Shown here piece after piece: positions 41,925 through 50,306 of a stretch of DNA of 64,000 nt (the first letter of the stretch is position 1; every line of letters begins with the position of its first letter). This DNA is from AA29 sp041481445 (GTDB lineage Bacteria > Acidobacteriota > Vicinamibacteria > Fen-336). The notes under the pieces were generated by a model. That model was given only the letters and a program-made list of their open reading frames with translations. It was not told where the DNA came from and ran no database searches. The position numbers and the translations under genes are program-made. Location: contig JBGPBV010000016.1 of assembly GCA_041481445.1 (NCBI GenBank), positions 13,262 through 77,261 of the forward strand, in the 5' to 3' direction.

Positions 41925-42970
41925 GGGAGGTATTCGAACTTCTCGATCACGACCTCCGTCCCGCGCTCCAGGGCCCGCGCGCTCCGGCGGAAGACATAGA
42001 GGTTCATGCGCACCGTCTCGTTGCCCGGGGAGGGCACGCCCGACGTGAACGTGTGCTCGGCGACCGCCGGCGCGCGGTTCTCGGGGCCAGCCCCGCGGAC
42101 GGTCCGGGCCATGAGGCGGCCGGGCTCCCAGCGGAGCCCGTGGGTCAGGACGCCCGGAGGCGCCACGAAGGGCCAGACGTTCGCGGCGACGTAATAGGGC
42201 TGGACCACGTACTGCGCGTTCTTCGCCGCCGGCTCGCCCCACCGGCTGACCTCGATGTCCATCTCGCGATGGTTCTCGCTCGCGGCCGGTCCGTCCCAGG
42301 TGAACAGGGTCAGTACCACCGCCGGCTCCAGTTGCGACACGTCGCGCACGACGAACCGGTACGAGCCATACCCGAGCCGGCGCGTGAGGCGCACTTCTGC
42401 GCAGGTCCAGCGCGGCGCCTCTCCCCCGATGCGGAGGTGCATCGCTCCGCTTCCGTCCGTCCAGGCGTTGGCGGGATCGTAGTCGTTGGTGCCGCCCCGG
42501 TCGCTGGGGGCGGCGCGGGCGATCCATTCGTATCCGCTGAACTGGATCGTGTGATGTTGGGCGCGCGCCGAGGGGTCACCCGGTGCGATCGTGACGGCCA
42601 CGACGCCGCCGCCGGCAGGCGGCAACGTCTCCGTGGAGAGCGGCGGACGATATCCGGCATCGACGAGGAGGGCCGCGTACTCCGTCCCCAGGTGGGTGGA
42701 GCTCGTCCAGGTCGAGTCGGCACGGACCTCCGTGAACGGCTGCCGGGCCTCCGGCTGGACCCACCACACCCCGCTCTTGGCGAACAACACGATGCGCTGC
42801 CCGCGCTGCGCGCCGACCACGCGGCCTTCGATCACGTCGAGCGTGTCCGGTCCGCCCTTGTCCGCGGGCGGGATCCTCGTGAATTGGATCGAGGGCCCAC
42901 CGTCGCCCTGGCGGCCGGCGCAGCCGGTCAGGAGGAGCCACGGTACGACCAGCAGGAGCCTGAGCCTCAC
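41921..42970 (-). CDS. lipoprotein with sensor-type domain and GH16-like domain
   Basis: The 349-residue protein has a lipoprotein signal (LLLVVPWLLLTGC). Residues 28-140 repeat the extracytoplasmic domain of the degenerate kinase at 24857 (IPPADKGG, GQRIVLFAKSGVWWVQP, STWTSSTHLGTEYAALLVDAGYRPP). Residues 150-349 form a GH16-like jelly roll: RLGYGSYRFVVRDVSQLEPAVVLTLFTWDG followed by HREMDIEVSRWG, which fits the GH16 ExDxxE-type catalytic motif approximately (E-M-D-I-E). It may bind or cut a beta-glucan and pass the signal to the coupled kinase. Confidence 0.78.
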   Translation of the reverse strand: MRLRLLLVVPWLLLTGCAGRQGDGGPSIQFTRIPPADKGGPDTLDVIEGRVVGAQRGQRIVLFAKSGVWWVQPEARQPFTEVRADSTWTSSTHLGTEYAALLVDAGYRPPLSTETLPPAGGGVVAVTIAPGDPSARAQHHTIQFSGYEWIARAAPSDRGGTNDYDPANAWTDGSGAMHLRIGGEAPRWTCAEVRLTRRLGYGSYRFVVRDVSQLEPAVVLTLFTWDGPAASENHREMDIEVSRWGEPAAKNAQYVVQPYYVAANVWPFVAPPGVLTHGLRWEPGRLMARTVRGAGPENRAPAVAEHTFTSGVPSPGNETVRMNLYVFRRSARALERGTEVVIEKFEYLP

Positions 42971-43166
42971 GGGAAGTGAAGGGTCGATGGAAACTCGAAG
43001 CCGCTACAGTACCCCTTCAGCCGTGGGTTTCCAAGACTCTCGCCTCGTCGTGCCTCGCCCGCCGCGCCTCGCTACCAAGGTATCTCCCGGACATTCAGAG
43101 CGACCTCTTCTAGGATTAGCGGACGAACGTCGACGTGAAGGAGCGGCGGGCACGGAGGGCAAGGCG

Positions 43167-44039
43167 GTGACGTCCAACAGGGTCAGCAACGATGGCATCC
43201 CCGATCACATGCCGCCGTTGCTGCGGCGGCGCCTCGAGCGTGCGGAGGCCTGGGCCGGCAACGAGAAAACGGCGGCTCTCGTCGAGATGCCAGGTCTGGT
43301 GGCATGGGTGCATTCCGTGCCCAGCGACTCCAGTACGGGTGGCGGCGACGTCCACTACCTGTCCGTCTGCCCCAGCGGGATCGTCTCCCGGATCGCCCTT
43401 GCCGACGTGAGCGGGCACGGACAGGCCGTGATGAGCGTCGGTGAGAAGCTGCGTGAGCTCATGCTCCGATACCTCACGGCGCTGGAACAGGTCGGGCTCA
43501 TGCGGGATCTGAGTCGAGCGGTCCGGGAAGAACTGGACGGCGTGCACTACGCCACGATGGTAGCGGTCGGATGGCATGGCCGCCGCCGCCTGCTCGTCGT
43601 GACGAATGCGGGGCACCCCCCGCCGTGTTGGTACCGCGCGGCCCTTGGTGAATGGAGTTGGATTGGAGCGCGACACGCCAGCGAGCGAGGGCGGACGGTC
43701 GGCGTTCCCCTCGGCCTGCTCGCCGACAGCAGCTACGACCGCGCGGTACTCAAGCCCGAGATAGGCGACCTGGTGGTGCTGTACACGGACGGGGTCTTTG
43801 AAGCCTCGAACGAGGCGGGAGACGAGCTGGGTCGCGACGGGCTGATGAGGATCGCGCGCGGGTTGGACGCGAGCTCGGCCGAGGCTTTCGGAAGCCAGTT
43901 GGCGGCCGCGCTGCGCCGCTTCCGCGGACGCGCGGAACCCACCGACGATCAGACGATCATCGTCCTGCAGAGGGTGGCTCCCGAGACGTCGCCAAGTGGA
44001 TCCCGGCCTGACCCACGGAAACGGGCCGCGCGGAAATAG
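43167..44039 (+). CDS. PP2C/SpoIIE-type serine phosphatase
   Basis: The 290-residue protein has the PP2C-SpoIIE fold: GGDVHYLSVCPSG, the metal motif IALADVSGHGQ, NAGHPPPCWYR, VPLGLLADSSYD, LYTDGVFEASNEAGDELG and EPTDDQTIIVLQR, so the metal-binding aspartates are present. It has no sensory domain, so it probably acts in a partner-switching or RsbU-like pathway. The GTG at 43167 has GGAGG nine bases upstream; the ATG at 43209 is an alternative. A FixJ-type regulator follows on the same strand. Confidence 0.87.
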   Translation: MTSNRVSNDGIPDHMPPLLRRRLERAEAWAGNEKTAALVEMPGLVAWVHSVPSDSSTGGGDVHYLSVCPSGIVSRIALADVSGHGQAVMSVGEKLRELMLRYLTALEQVGLMRDLSRAVREELDGVHYATMVAVGWHGRRRLLVVTNAGHPPPCWYRAALGEWSWIGARHASERGRTVGVPLGLLADSSYDRAVLKPEIGDLVVLYTDGVFEASNEAGDELGRDGLMRIARGLDASSAEAFGSQLAAALRRFRGRAEPTDDQTIIVLQRVAPETSPSGSRPDPRKRAARK

Positions 44040-44196
44040 CTCCCCGCCCCTCCCCCTAACGAGGTATGCGCAGGCCCCTCCATTGCGTGGGGCGGAAACG
44101 ACCCGATTGCGTGATGCGCGCGCGGCGGCCGGCCCGCTAGCATCCGGCGTTCGCTGCGCAACCGGACCGCGCAGGGTTCGAGAGGAGGCAAAGAGC

Positions 44197-44868
44197 ATGA
44201 CGGCCAGACCCATCGTGTTCGTCGTCGACGCCGACGTCTCCGTGCGTGAGTCCCTGGAGCTGCTGATCGACCGCAGTGGCTGGCAGCCGAGGACGTTCGC
44301 GTCGGCGCCGGAGTTCCTGGCTCAGGCGCGTGTCCCCGCTCCGAGCTGCATGGTGCTCGACGTCGCTCTCCCGGGCCTCAGCGGCCTCCACCTGCAGAAG
44401 CTCGTCGCCGACCGGACCGACATGCCGATCATCTTCCTCACCGGCTCCGGCGACGTGGCCATGACCGTCCAGGCCATGAAGGCGGGCGCCGTGGAGTTCC
44501 TGACCAAGCCGTTCCGTCCCGACGTGCTCGTTGGCGCCATCCGCGAAGCGCTCGAGCGCAGCTGGCAGGCACTGGCGCGGGAGACGGCGCTGAAGTCTCT
44601 CCGTGAGTCCTACGCGTCCCTCAGCCGCCGCGAACGGGAAGTGATGGCCCTGGTCGTCGCCGGGCTCCTGAACAAGCAGGTCGGGGGCGAGCTCGGCATC
44701 AGCGAGATCACCGTCAAGGCGCACCGCGGCCAGGTGATGCGGAAGATGCAGGCCGACTCCCTCGCCGCCCTGGTGAAGATGGCGGCGAGACTCGACCTTC
44801 CCGCCGCCTGGCCGGCGGAGCCGGTTCGCCCGGTCGCGGTGACCGCCTATGGCCAGTTGTCCCTGTGA
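44197..44868 (+). CDS. FixJ/TtrR-type response regulator
   Basis: The 223-residue regulator has a receiver domain (VFVVDADVSVRESLELLI, phospho-acceptor in MVLDVALPGLSG, Thr in FLTGSGD, Lys in LTKPF) and a LuxR-type HTH (LSRREREVMALVVAGLLNKQVGGELGISEITVKAHRGQVMRKM). One residue of the acidic pocket is changed (VDAD rather than VDDD). AGAGGAGG precedes the ATG. No histidine kinase lies beside it; the PP2C gene is its upstream neighbour. Confidence 0.92.
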   Translation: MTARPIVFVVDADVSVRESLELLIDRSGWQPRTFASAPEFLAQARVPAPSCMVLDVALPGLSGLHLQKLVADRTDMPIIFLTGSGDVAMTVQAMKAGAVEFLTKPFRPDVLVGAIREALERSWQALARETALKSLRESYASLSRREREVMALVVAGLLNKQVGGELGISEITVKAHRGQVMRKMQADSLAALVKMAARLDLPAAWPAEPVRPVAVTAYGQLSL

Positions 44869-44886
44869 GATGCCCTGGAGTCTGGC

Positions 44887-46251
44887 TCAGGGGCCATGGC
44901 CAGACGCGGCGAGCGGCTCTCGACGTGCCTGGGAGACATCGTGCGCCAGCGCCTTCAGGGCGTCCGCGTAGATCTCCGAGAACGTCGGGAAGGGCTGGAT
45001 CACGTCTCTCAGCACATCGAGAGGCACACGGGCGCGGATGGCCAGCGTGGCCTGCTGCAGCCACTCGCCGGCCTCGGCGCCCAGCGCGTAGGCGCCGGTG
45101 AGCCGGTCGCCGTCGCTGAGCAGGGTGAGGAATCCATTGTCCTCGGCGTAGGCGCGCGAATAGGTGGCCGTCCTCGCCACCGCCGACAGGCGGGCCGTCC
45201 CGCGGAAGCGCGCCTCCGGCGCCCCCACCGCCGCCGCTTGCGGCTCCGTGAAGACCACACGCGGTACCGCTTCGTAGTGGGCCTCACGCGACTCGCCGAG
45301 GATGTTCGCGGCGACGATGTCGGCCTGGTACTTGCCGACGTGGGTCAGCAACCAGATTCCGTTGACGTCGCCGACGGCCCAGAGACGCTCACCCGCGCGC
45401 AAACGCGCGTCGACGGGGATCCCGTGTCCGTCGGCCTGGATTCCCACGTTCTCCAGACCGAGGCCGGCGACCCGCGGGCGACGGCCCGTCGCGACGAGGA
45501 GGCGGTCGCCGCGCACCTCGCGGCCATCTCCGAGGGCCAGGACGTAGTCCTCGCCTTCGCGTCGCGCCGCCGTGACCTTCGCGCCGAGGACGAGCTCCAC
45601 TCCCTCGCGACGCAGGACCGCGCCCAGCGCCTCGCCCAGCGGGGCCGGCTCCCGGGCGAGGACCCGCTCCGCACCCTCCACCACGACGACCTCACCCCCG
45701 AAACCACGGACCGCCTGCGCGATCTCGACGGCGACGGTTCCGCCGCCGAGCACGAGCAGACGGCGCGGAACCACCTTCATGCCGGTCGCCTCGCGGCTGC
45801 CCCAGACGCCGTCGAGCTCGCGCAGGCCCGGCACCGGCGGCACGACCGGCTCCGAGCCCGTCGCGACCACGATGTGCTCGGCGGTGTAGCGGACGCCGTT
45901 CACCTCGACCGCACCGGTGCCCGCGATCCGGCCGCGGCCGCGCAACAGGTCGATGCCCGCGCCCGCCAGCCAGCGGACCTGGCCCGCATCGGAGTAGTCC
46001 GAAACCATGACGTCGCGCCAGGCCAGCGCGGCCGGGACGTCCACCTCTGCCCTCGCCGCCGCCTCCCGCGCCGCCCGCGCCGCCTGGCCGGGACGCAGCA
46101 GCGTCTTGGAAGGGATGCACGCCCAGTAGGAGCATTCGCCTCCCACCAGCTCGCGCTCGACGACGGCCACGCGCAGGCCGCCCTCCGCCAAGGCGCCGGC
46201 GCAGTGCTCGCCGGCCGGCCCGCCGCCGATGACGATGACGTCGTAGTGCAT
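44887..46251 (-). CDS. LpdA-like pyridine nucleotide-disulfide oxidoreductase
   Basis: The 454-residue flavoprotein has the FAD motif YDVIVIGGGPAGEHCAGAL, the redox pair C-x4-C in GGECSYWACIPSK, the NAD(P)H motif LLVLGGGTVAVEIAQAVRGFG, and LWAVGDVNG. The C terminus reads IQPFPTFSEIYADAL, lacking the His of the HxxxxE active-site motif of lipoamide or mercuric reductases, as in LpdA-type quinone reductases. GGAGGAGG precedes the ATG. It follows the metallo-hydrolase gene by 26 bp and is probably controlled by P2 copy 1. Confidence 0.9.
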   Translation of the reverse strand: MHYDVIVIGGGPAGEHCAGALAEGGLRVAVVERELVGGECSYWACIPSKTLLRPGQAARAAREAAARAEVDVPAALAWRDVMVSDYSDAGQVRWLAGAGIDLLRGRGRIAGTGAVEVNGVRYTAEHIVVATGSEPVVPPVPGLRELDGVWGSREATGMKVVPRRLLVLGGGTVAVEIAQAVRGFGGEVVVVEGAERVLAREPAPLGEALGAVLRREGVELVLGAKVTAARREGEDYVLALGDGREVRGDRLLVATGRRPRVAGLGLENVGIQADGHGIPVDARLRAGERLWAVGDVNGIWLLTHVGKYQADIVAANILGESREAHYEAVPRVVFTEPQAAAVGAPEARFRGTARLSAVARTATYSRAYAEDNGFLTLLSDGDRLTGAYALGAEAGEWLQQATLAIRARVPLDVLRDVIQPFPTFSEIYADALKALAHDVSQARREPLAASGHGP

Positions 46252-46277
46252 GACGCCTCCTCCAGGACGCGAAGGGC

Positions 46278-47351
46278 CTAGTCGATCCGCAGGCTTTGTT
46301 CCATCGAGTAGCACTGGTCCCAGACGTAGATGTCGAAGGCGGCGAGCCTGGCCGACCACTTCGGCGTCAGCCGCTCGACGCACTGCGCCGCCACCCGGTC
46401 GATGTAGTTGTCGAAGACCGCCCACGGGTTCGACTTGTCGAGCGGATTCAAGCCCTCACCGGGCTTGGTGGTGGCCAGGGCCGTGCCCGCCGCCTGCTTC
46501 ACGTCCGCATAGAATTGCGCCTGCACGTCCACGTCGGCATGGGTACCCGTACGCGCGACATGGCCTCCCACCAGCGTGTCCCAGTCCATCTTGCGGATCT
46601 CTTCCACCTGGGCGATGGAGCGTTGTACGTCCTGAGCCACCGCGAAACGACGCCACGGCATCCAGCCCGGGAAGACCACGTCGACGACCATCAGCACCCG
46701 CTGGGCGGGCGCGGAGATGAAGATGTTGCCCGGCTCGTGTGCATTGCCGTGGTACGAGAGCTCGAGCACCTGGCTGCCGGCGCGGAGGGTATAGCGGTCG
46801 GCGAACGTCACCGTGGGCAGGGGCCGGTTCGGATCGGCCGCACGCTTGAGCAGCCGGAGGGTTTCCTCGTGCGCGATGACGACGGGATGACCGCCGAGGG
46901 CCTTGATGCCCGCGATGTGGTCGGTGTGCGAATGGCTGTAGACGACGTGCGTGATCGGCCGGTCGGTGACCTCGGCGATGGCCTGCGGAATGTGCGCGGC
47001 GTAGCCCGGGGGCGCGTCGATCACCACGACACCGCTCTCGTACACCAGGAACATCGACTGGTACGCGCCGTCCGTGACCATGTAGAGGCCCTTGCCCAGG
47101 TCCTGGCGGCGATAACCCTTGGCGGGGTCGATGGCCGGCCCCTGGGCCGAGGCGGGCACGTCCATGTACTTGCCGATTCTCACCCCGATCGGGGCGATCG
47201 CGGGCATGCCCGGGTAGGGTTCCCCGGCTGCCCCCGGGACCACGGCCGAGTCCGCGGAAGCGGCGTTCGTCGTCGCCGCGGGTCCGTTGAGGACGGCGAG
47301 GGCCACCGCCAAGGCCAACACGCCGGCGCCGAGCTTGATCGTCGTCGTCAT
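46278..47351 (-). CDS. exported metallo-beta-lactamase-fold hydrolase
   Basis: This is a 357-residue protein with a signal peptide (1-34). The MBL core begins KGLYMVTDGAYQSMFLVYESGVVVIDAPPGY, with the zinc motif SHSHTDHIAG, a further His in HGNAHEPGNIF and another in VGGHVARTGTH. It hydrolyses an unknown ester, lactone or thioester in the periplasm. GGAGGA five bases upstream supports the start at 47351. The P2 palindrome at 47407 lies 56 bp upstream, shared with the divergent VOC gene. Confidence 0.88.
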   Translation of the reverse strand: MTTTIKLGAGVLALAVALAVLNGPAATTNAASADSAVVPGAAGEPYPGMPAIAPIGVRIGKYMDVPASAQGPAIDPAKGYRRQDLGKGLYMVTDGAYQSMFLVYESGVVVIDAPPGYAAHIPQAIAEVTDRPITHVVYSHSHTDHIAGIKALGGHPVVIAHEETLRLLKRAADPNRPLPTVTFADRYTLRAGSQVLELSYHGNAHEPGNIFISAPAQRVLMVVDVVFPGWMPWRRFAVAQDVQRSIAQVEEIRKMDWDTLVGGHVARTGTHADVDVQAQFYADVKQAAGTALATTKPGEGLNPLDKSNPWAVFDNYIDRVAAQCVERLTPKWSARLAAFDIYVWDQCYSMEQSLRID

Positions 47352-47406
47352 GTGATCCTCCATTCTGGACGCCTGCGCGATCTGACCACACGCTCGAACA
47401 CCGAAA

Positions 47407-47452
47407 CCATTGGACGAAAGTGTCGGTCGAAACCGATACCAAAGTCCGATGG
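47407..47452. promoter_or_regulatory. P2 operator 1, 46-bp bidirectional palindrome
   Basis: The structure is CCATTGGAC-n4-GTGTCGGT-n4-ACCGATAC-n4-GTCCGATGG, an almost perfect inverted repeat with two mismatched pairs in the 17 paired arm positions. It lies between the divergent MBL-fold and VOC genes, so each half can serve one direction. It is the most symmetric of the five P2 sites. Confidence 0.7.
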
Positions 47453-47550
47453 ACGAACCGCCCTCGCCGCGCGCATCCTGACCGCCAACCATGGAAGCCG
47501 CGATTGAGACGGATGCATCCCATACAAACGATCAGGAGAGAGAGGCCACG

Positions 47551-48228
47551 ATGAGCACGCAGACACGCAGTGAGCAAGCCGCCCGGGCCCCGAACGCCGC
47601 GACGGTCGAAACGAAGCTCGAGGTCGTCGTCCTTCCGGTGTCCGATGTCGATCGCGCCAAGCGCTTCTATGGGGGCCTGGGATGGAGGCTGGACGCCGAT
47701 TTCACCAACGGCCCGGATTGGCGGGTCGTGCAAATGACCCCTCCCGGCTCGCAAACCTCCGTCCAAATCGGCAAGGGAATCACGACGGCCATGCCGGGCT
47801 CGGTCAAGGGAACGTTCCTCGTCGTCGAAGACATCGAGGCCGCACGCGCCGAGCTCATCGGCAAAGGCGCCGACGTGAGCGAGCCGTTCCATTTCGCCAG
47901 CATCGGGGGACCGCGCTTGCCCGGCGTCGACCCCGAACGTCGCACCTACAACACCCGGGCCACGTTCAGCGATCCGGACGGCAACACCTGGCTGCTCCAG
48001 GAGATCACGACGCGGCTTCCCGGACGCGGATTCAGCGGGCTGGACGTCGCGACGCTGACCGGGCTCCTGCGGGAGGCGGAGACGCGCCACGGCGCGTACC
48101 AGCCGACCGCTCCGAAGCACCACTGGTCGGACTGGTACGCCGCCTACATCGTCGCCCGCGAGCGCGGCCGGACTCCCGAGGACGCCGTCAAGGACGCGGG
48201 GCTCCACTTGGAGGGCGCGCGGCGTTGA
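47551..48228 (+). CDS. VOC/glyoxalase superfamily protein
   Basis: The 225-residue protein has a vicinal-oxygen-chelate domain (about residues 20-145): TKLEVVVLPVSDVDRAKRFYGGLGWRLDADF, LVVEDIEAARAELIGKGADVSEPFHF and YNTRATFSDPDGNTWLLQEI, the last with the metal-binding Glu region. The C-terminal 70 residues (LTGLLREAETRHGAYQPTAPKHHWSDWYAAYIVARERGRTPEDA) form an extra helical part common in this subgroup. GAGAGAGG precedes the ATG at 47551. Its stop overlaps the peroxiredoxin-like gene's TTG start. It is driven by the right half of P2 operator 1. Confidence 0.88.
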   Translation: MSTQTRSEQAARAPNAATVETKLEVVVLPVSDVDRAKRFYGGLGWRLDADFTNGPDWRVVQMTPPGSQTSVQIGKGITTAMPGSVKGTFLVVEDIEAARAELIGKGADVSEPFHFASIGGPRLPGVDPERRTYNTRATFSDPDGNTWLLQEITTRLPGRGFSGLDVATLTGLLREAETRHGAYQPTAPKHHWSDWYAAYIVARERGRTPEDAVKDAGLHLEGARR

Positions 48229-48821
48229 GAGCAGACATCGTTCCCGGGACCGTTTTCCCCGACTACGAGCTGTCCGACCACCGCGCGACGCACCGAAAGC
48301 TCTCGGAGCTGCAGAGGGACGATCCGCTGGTGCTGGTGCTCTCCCGCGGAGGGTTCTGTCCGAAGGATAGACGCCAGCACGAAGGGCTCCTGCAGCTCCA
48401 CCGCGAGATGCGCGTCGGCTACTGCCGCCTGGTGACGGTCTCGACGGACAACCTCATCGAGACGAACGATTTCCGCGACGGCGTCGGCGCCCACTGGCCG
48501 TTCCTCTCGGACCCTGGGCGGATGGTCCAGAAGGATCTCGACATCGCGGAGTACACCGACCCGGATCACAACCCGATGATCCCGCACACGCTGGTGCTCG
48601 AGCCCGCCCTGCGCGTCCACAAGATCTACAACGGCTACTGGTTCTTCGGACGGCCGACGGTGGAGGAGCTGCGCCTCGACCTGCGCGCCGTGCTGCGGCC
48701 CTGCCGTCCCGATTGGGACATCAGCAGCGCGGAGCAGCGAACAGCCTGGGAGAAGGGCGAGAAAGCGCGTTTCTTTCCGTACGGGAAGACGCGGGTGCAA
48801 GTGCTGGCCGAGCGGGACTGA
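48225..48821 (+). CDS. peroxiredoxin-like (AhpC/TSA) protein
   Basis: This frame begins with TTG overlapping the VOC stop (TTGA) and encodes 198 residues. It has a thioredoxin fold: GTVFPDYELSDHRATHRKLSEL, DDPLVLVLSRGGFCPKDRRQHEGLLQLHREM with one conserved Cys, VTVSTDNLIETNDF, WPFLSDPGRMVQKDLDIAEYTD and PHTLVLEPALRVHKIYNGYWFFGRP. It is probably a thiol peroxidase, using a single peroxidatic Cys. It is translationally coupled to the VOC enzyme, so both belong to the P2 regulon. Confidence 0.87.
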   Translation: MRADIVPGTVFPDYELSDHRATHRKLSELQRDDPLVLVLSRGGFCPKDRRQHEGLLQLHREMRVGYCRLVTVSTDNLIETNDFRDGVGAHWPFLSDPGRMVQKDLDIAEYTDPDHNPMIPHTLVLEPALRVHKIYNGYWFFGRPTVEELRLDLRAVLRPCRPDWDISSAEQRTAWEKGEKARFFPYGKTRVQVLAERD

Positions 48822-48837
48822 TGCGCGAACCGGAGCT

Positions 48838-49025
48838 GCTCGAGCCGACGTTCATGGCGAACGGCTTGGAGGTCAGGCCGCGGATCTCGGCGATCACGTC
48901 GCGGATCGCCTCCGCGCCGGGCCGTGCGCGCCGAAGGACCCGAGACCGCCGAAGTTCGAGACCGCCGCCGTCAGTCTCTGCGATGACCGCCCGCCGAGCG
49001 GACCCTGGATCACGGGATAGAGACG
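48838..49025 (-). pseudogene. nitronate monooxygenase N-terminal remnant, frameshifted
   Basis: On the minus strand, YPVIQGPLGGRSSQRLTAAVSNFGGLGSFGAHG, and after a frame change EAIRDVIAEIRGLTSKPFAMN, are the first 60 residues of a 2-nitropropane dioxygenase-type enzyme. The sequence then ends at the peroxiredoxin-like gene. The FMN barrel is missing and the frame is broken, so it is not functional. Confidence 0.65.
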
Positions 49026-49237
49026 CCGGTGTCCAGCCCGATGCGCGCATGGGCGATGCCTTGCACGTCGTCGAGAGCCGGCAGCAGGCCGACGGTCGAT
49101 GGCTCCTCGATCGCTCGCACAATGAGGCGCTCGCCTTCCCGTTCGGCGAGTCGGTGGGCGCGCCCAGTCGGTGGAACACGCTCCGGGCGCTGCGTGTGCT
49201 CCGTTGGTACGAGCGAGCACCGGCTAGCCGAACGTGA
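49026..49237 (+). pseudogene. C-terminal remnant of an unidentified protein
   Basis: The plus strand reads ARMGDALHVVESRQQADGRWLLDRSH, then PSRWNTLRALRVLRWYER to a stop at 49237. This resembles the end of helical-repeat (terpene-cyclase-like) hypothetical proteins. No start or N-terminal part is present. It overlaps the end of the convergent thioredoxin-like gene. Confidence 0.4.
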
Positions 49238-50285
49238 ACACGACCGCCCGGACGCCCGGATCGAGGAACTCGATCTCGAACCTGCGATCGTCGACGCGCG
49301 TGCCCTGTCGAATGAGCTGGTAGAGACGAGGCTCGCGGACCTCGCCGCTGCCGTCGGGGGCCGAATCGGATCCGTGCGCGTCGCCGGGCGCGGCGCCGTC
49401 CAGCCTCACCTTGAAACGAACGGGGCGTCCGTCCTTCCCCGGAGCCAGCACGAGGTGCAGGTCGCGGCTGTGGAACCGGAAGACGATCCGGCCGCCCGCG
49501 GTCTCGAGCAAGGCGCTCTCGGGGCCGACGTTCCACGATCCGACGAGTCCCCAGTCGTTCCGCGCGAGCCGGTCCGGTACGCGGTACGTGTTGGGGACGC
49601 CGCTGGCCAGCCGCCCGGGTGATGCGAATCGCTCAGCCTGGCGGGAGCCGATATACGTCTCGGGCGACTGCACCGCCGCGCTGGGCGCGGCTTCGACGCC
49701 GTCACCGGCGACACGGACCGTGCTCTCGTCCAGGCCGACCGCTCCGCTCTCCTTCAAGAGCTCCTGCAGGACGCGCTCGGCCTCGACGTATTGGCCCTCG
49801 CCGAAGTAGTGATGGCGAATGCGGCCCTTGGCATCGATGAAGTACAGCGCCGGCCAGTACGCGTTGTGAAAGGCCTCCCAGATCCTGTAATCGCTGTCGA
49901 TGGCGACGGGGTAGGTGACCTTCAGGCCGCGCACGGCCTCCTGCACGTTGGCGCGCTCCTTCTCGAACGAGAATTCGGGCGTGTGCACGCCGATCACGAC
50001 GAGCCCTGCATCCTTGTACTTGTCTGCCCAGGCCTTAACGTAGGGTAGAGGCCGCAGCGAGTTTATGCAGGTGTACGTCCAGAAGTCGACCAGCACGACC
50101 TTTCCGCGCAGCGACTCGCTGCTGAGCGGAGCGGAGTTGAGCCAGCAGAGCGCGCCGCCGAGGTCAGGCAGGCGGCCCTCGTCGGCCAGGGCGGGACGAG
50201 CGCTGGTCCCCAGCGCGCCCAGGGCGGCCACCGTCGCCGCCCCGATCGCGGGCAGCGCGGCCAGTCCGATGATCACGTTTCTCAT
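49224..50285 (-). CDS. exported thioredoxin-like (DipZ-type) protein with CxxS
   Basis: The 353-residue protein has a signal peptide (1-36), a TlpA/redoxin domain (LRGKVVLVDFWTYTCINSLRPLPYVKAWADKYKDAGLVVIGVHTPEF) and a C-terminal beta domain (TYIGSRQAERFASPG ... GSWNVGPESALLETAGGRIVFRFHSRDLHLVLAPG), as in DipZ C termini. The usual CxxC is CINS (Cys73, Ser76), so it can form mixed disulfides but not a normal dithiol cycle. GAGGAGC lies five bases before the start. It is the last gene of the unit led by epoxide hydrolase 1. Confidence 0.87.
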   Translation of the reverse strand: MRNVIIGLAALPAIGAATVAALGALGTSARPALADEGRLPDLGGALCWLNSAPLSSESLRGKVVLVDFWTYTCINSLRPLPYVKAWADKYKDAGLVVIGVHTPEFSFEKERANVQEAVRGLKVTYPVAIDSDYRIWEAFHNAYWPALYFIDAKGRIRHHYFGEGQYVEAERVLQELLKESGAVGLDESTVRVAGDGVEAAPSAAVQSPETYIGSRQAERFASPGRLASGVPNTYRVPDRLARNDWGLVGSWNVGPESALLETAGGRIVFRFHSRDLHLVLAPGKDGRPVRFKVRLDGAAPGDAHGSDSAPDGSGEVREPRLYQLIRQGTRVDDRRFEIEFLDPGVRAVVFTFG

Positions 50286-50306
50286 GATGCTCCTCATTCG
50301 TGGCTC

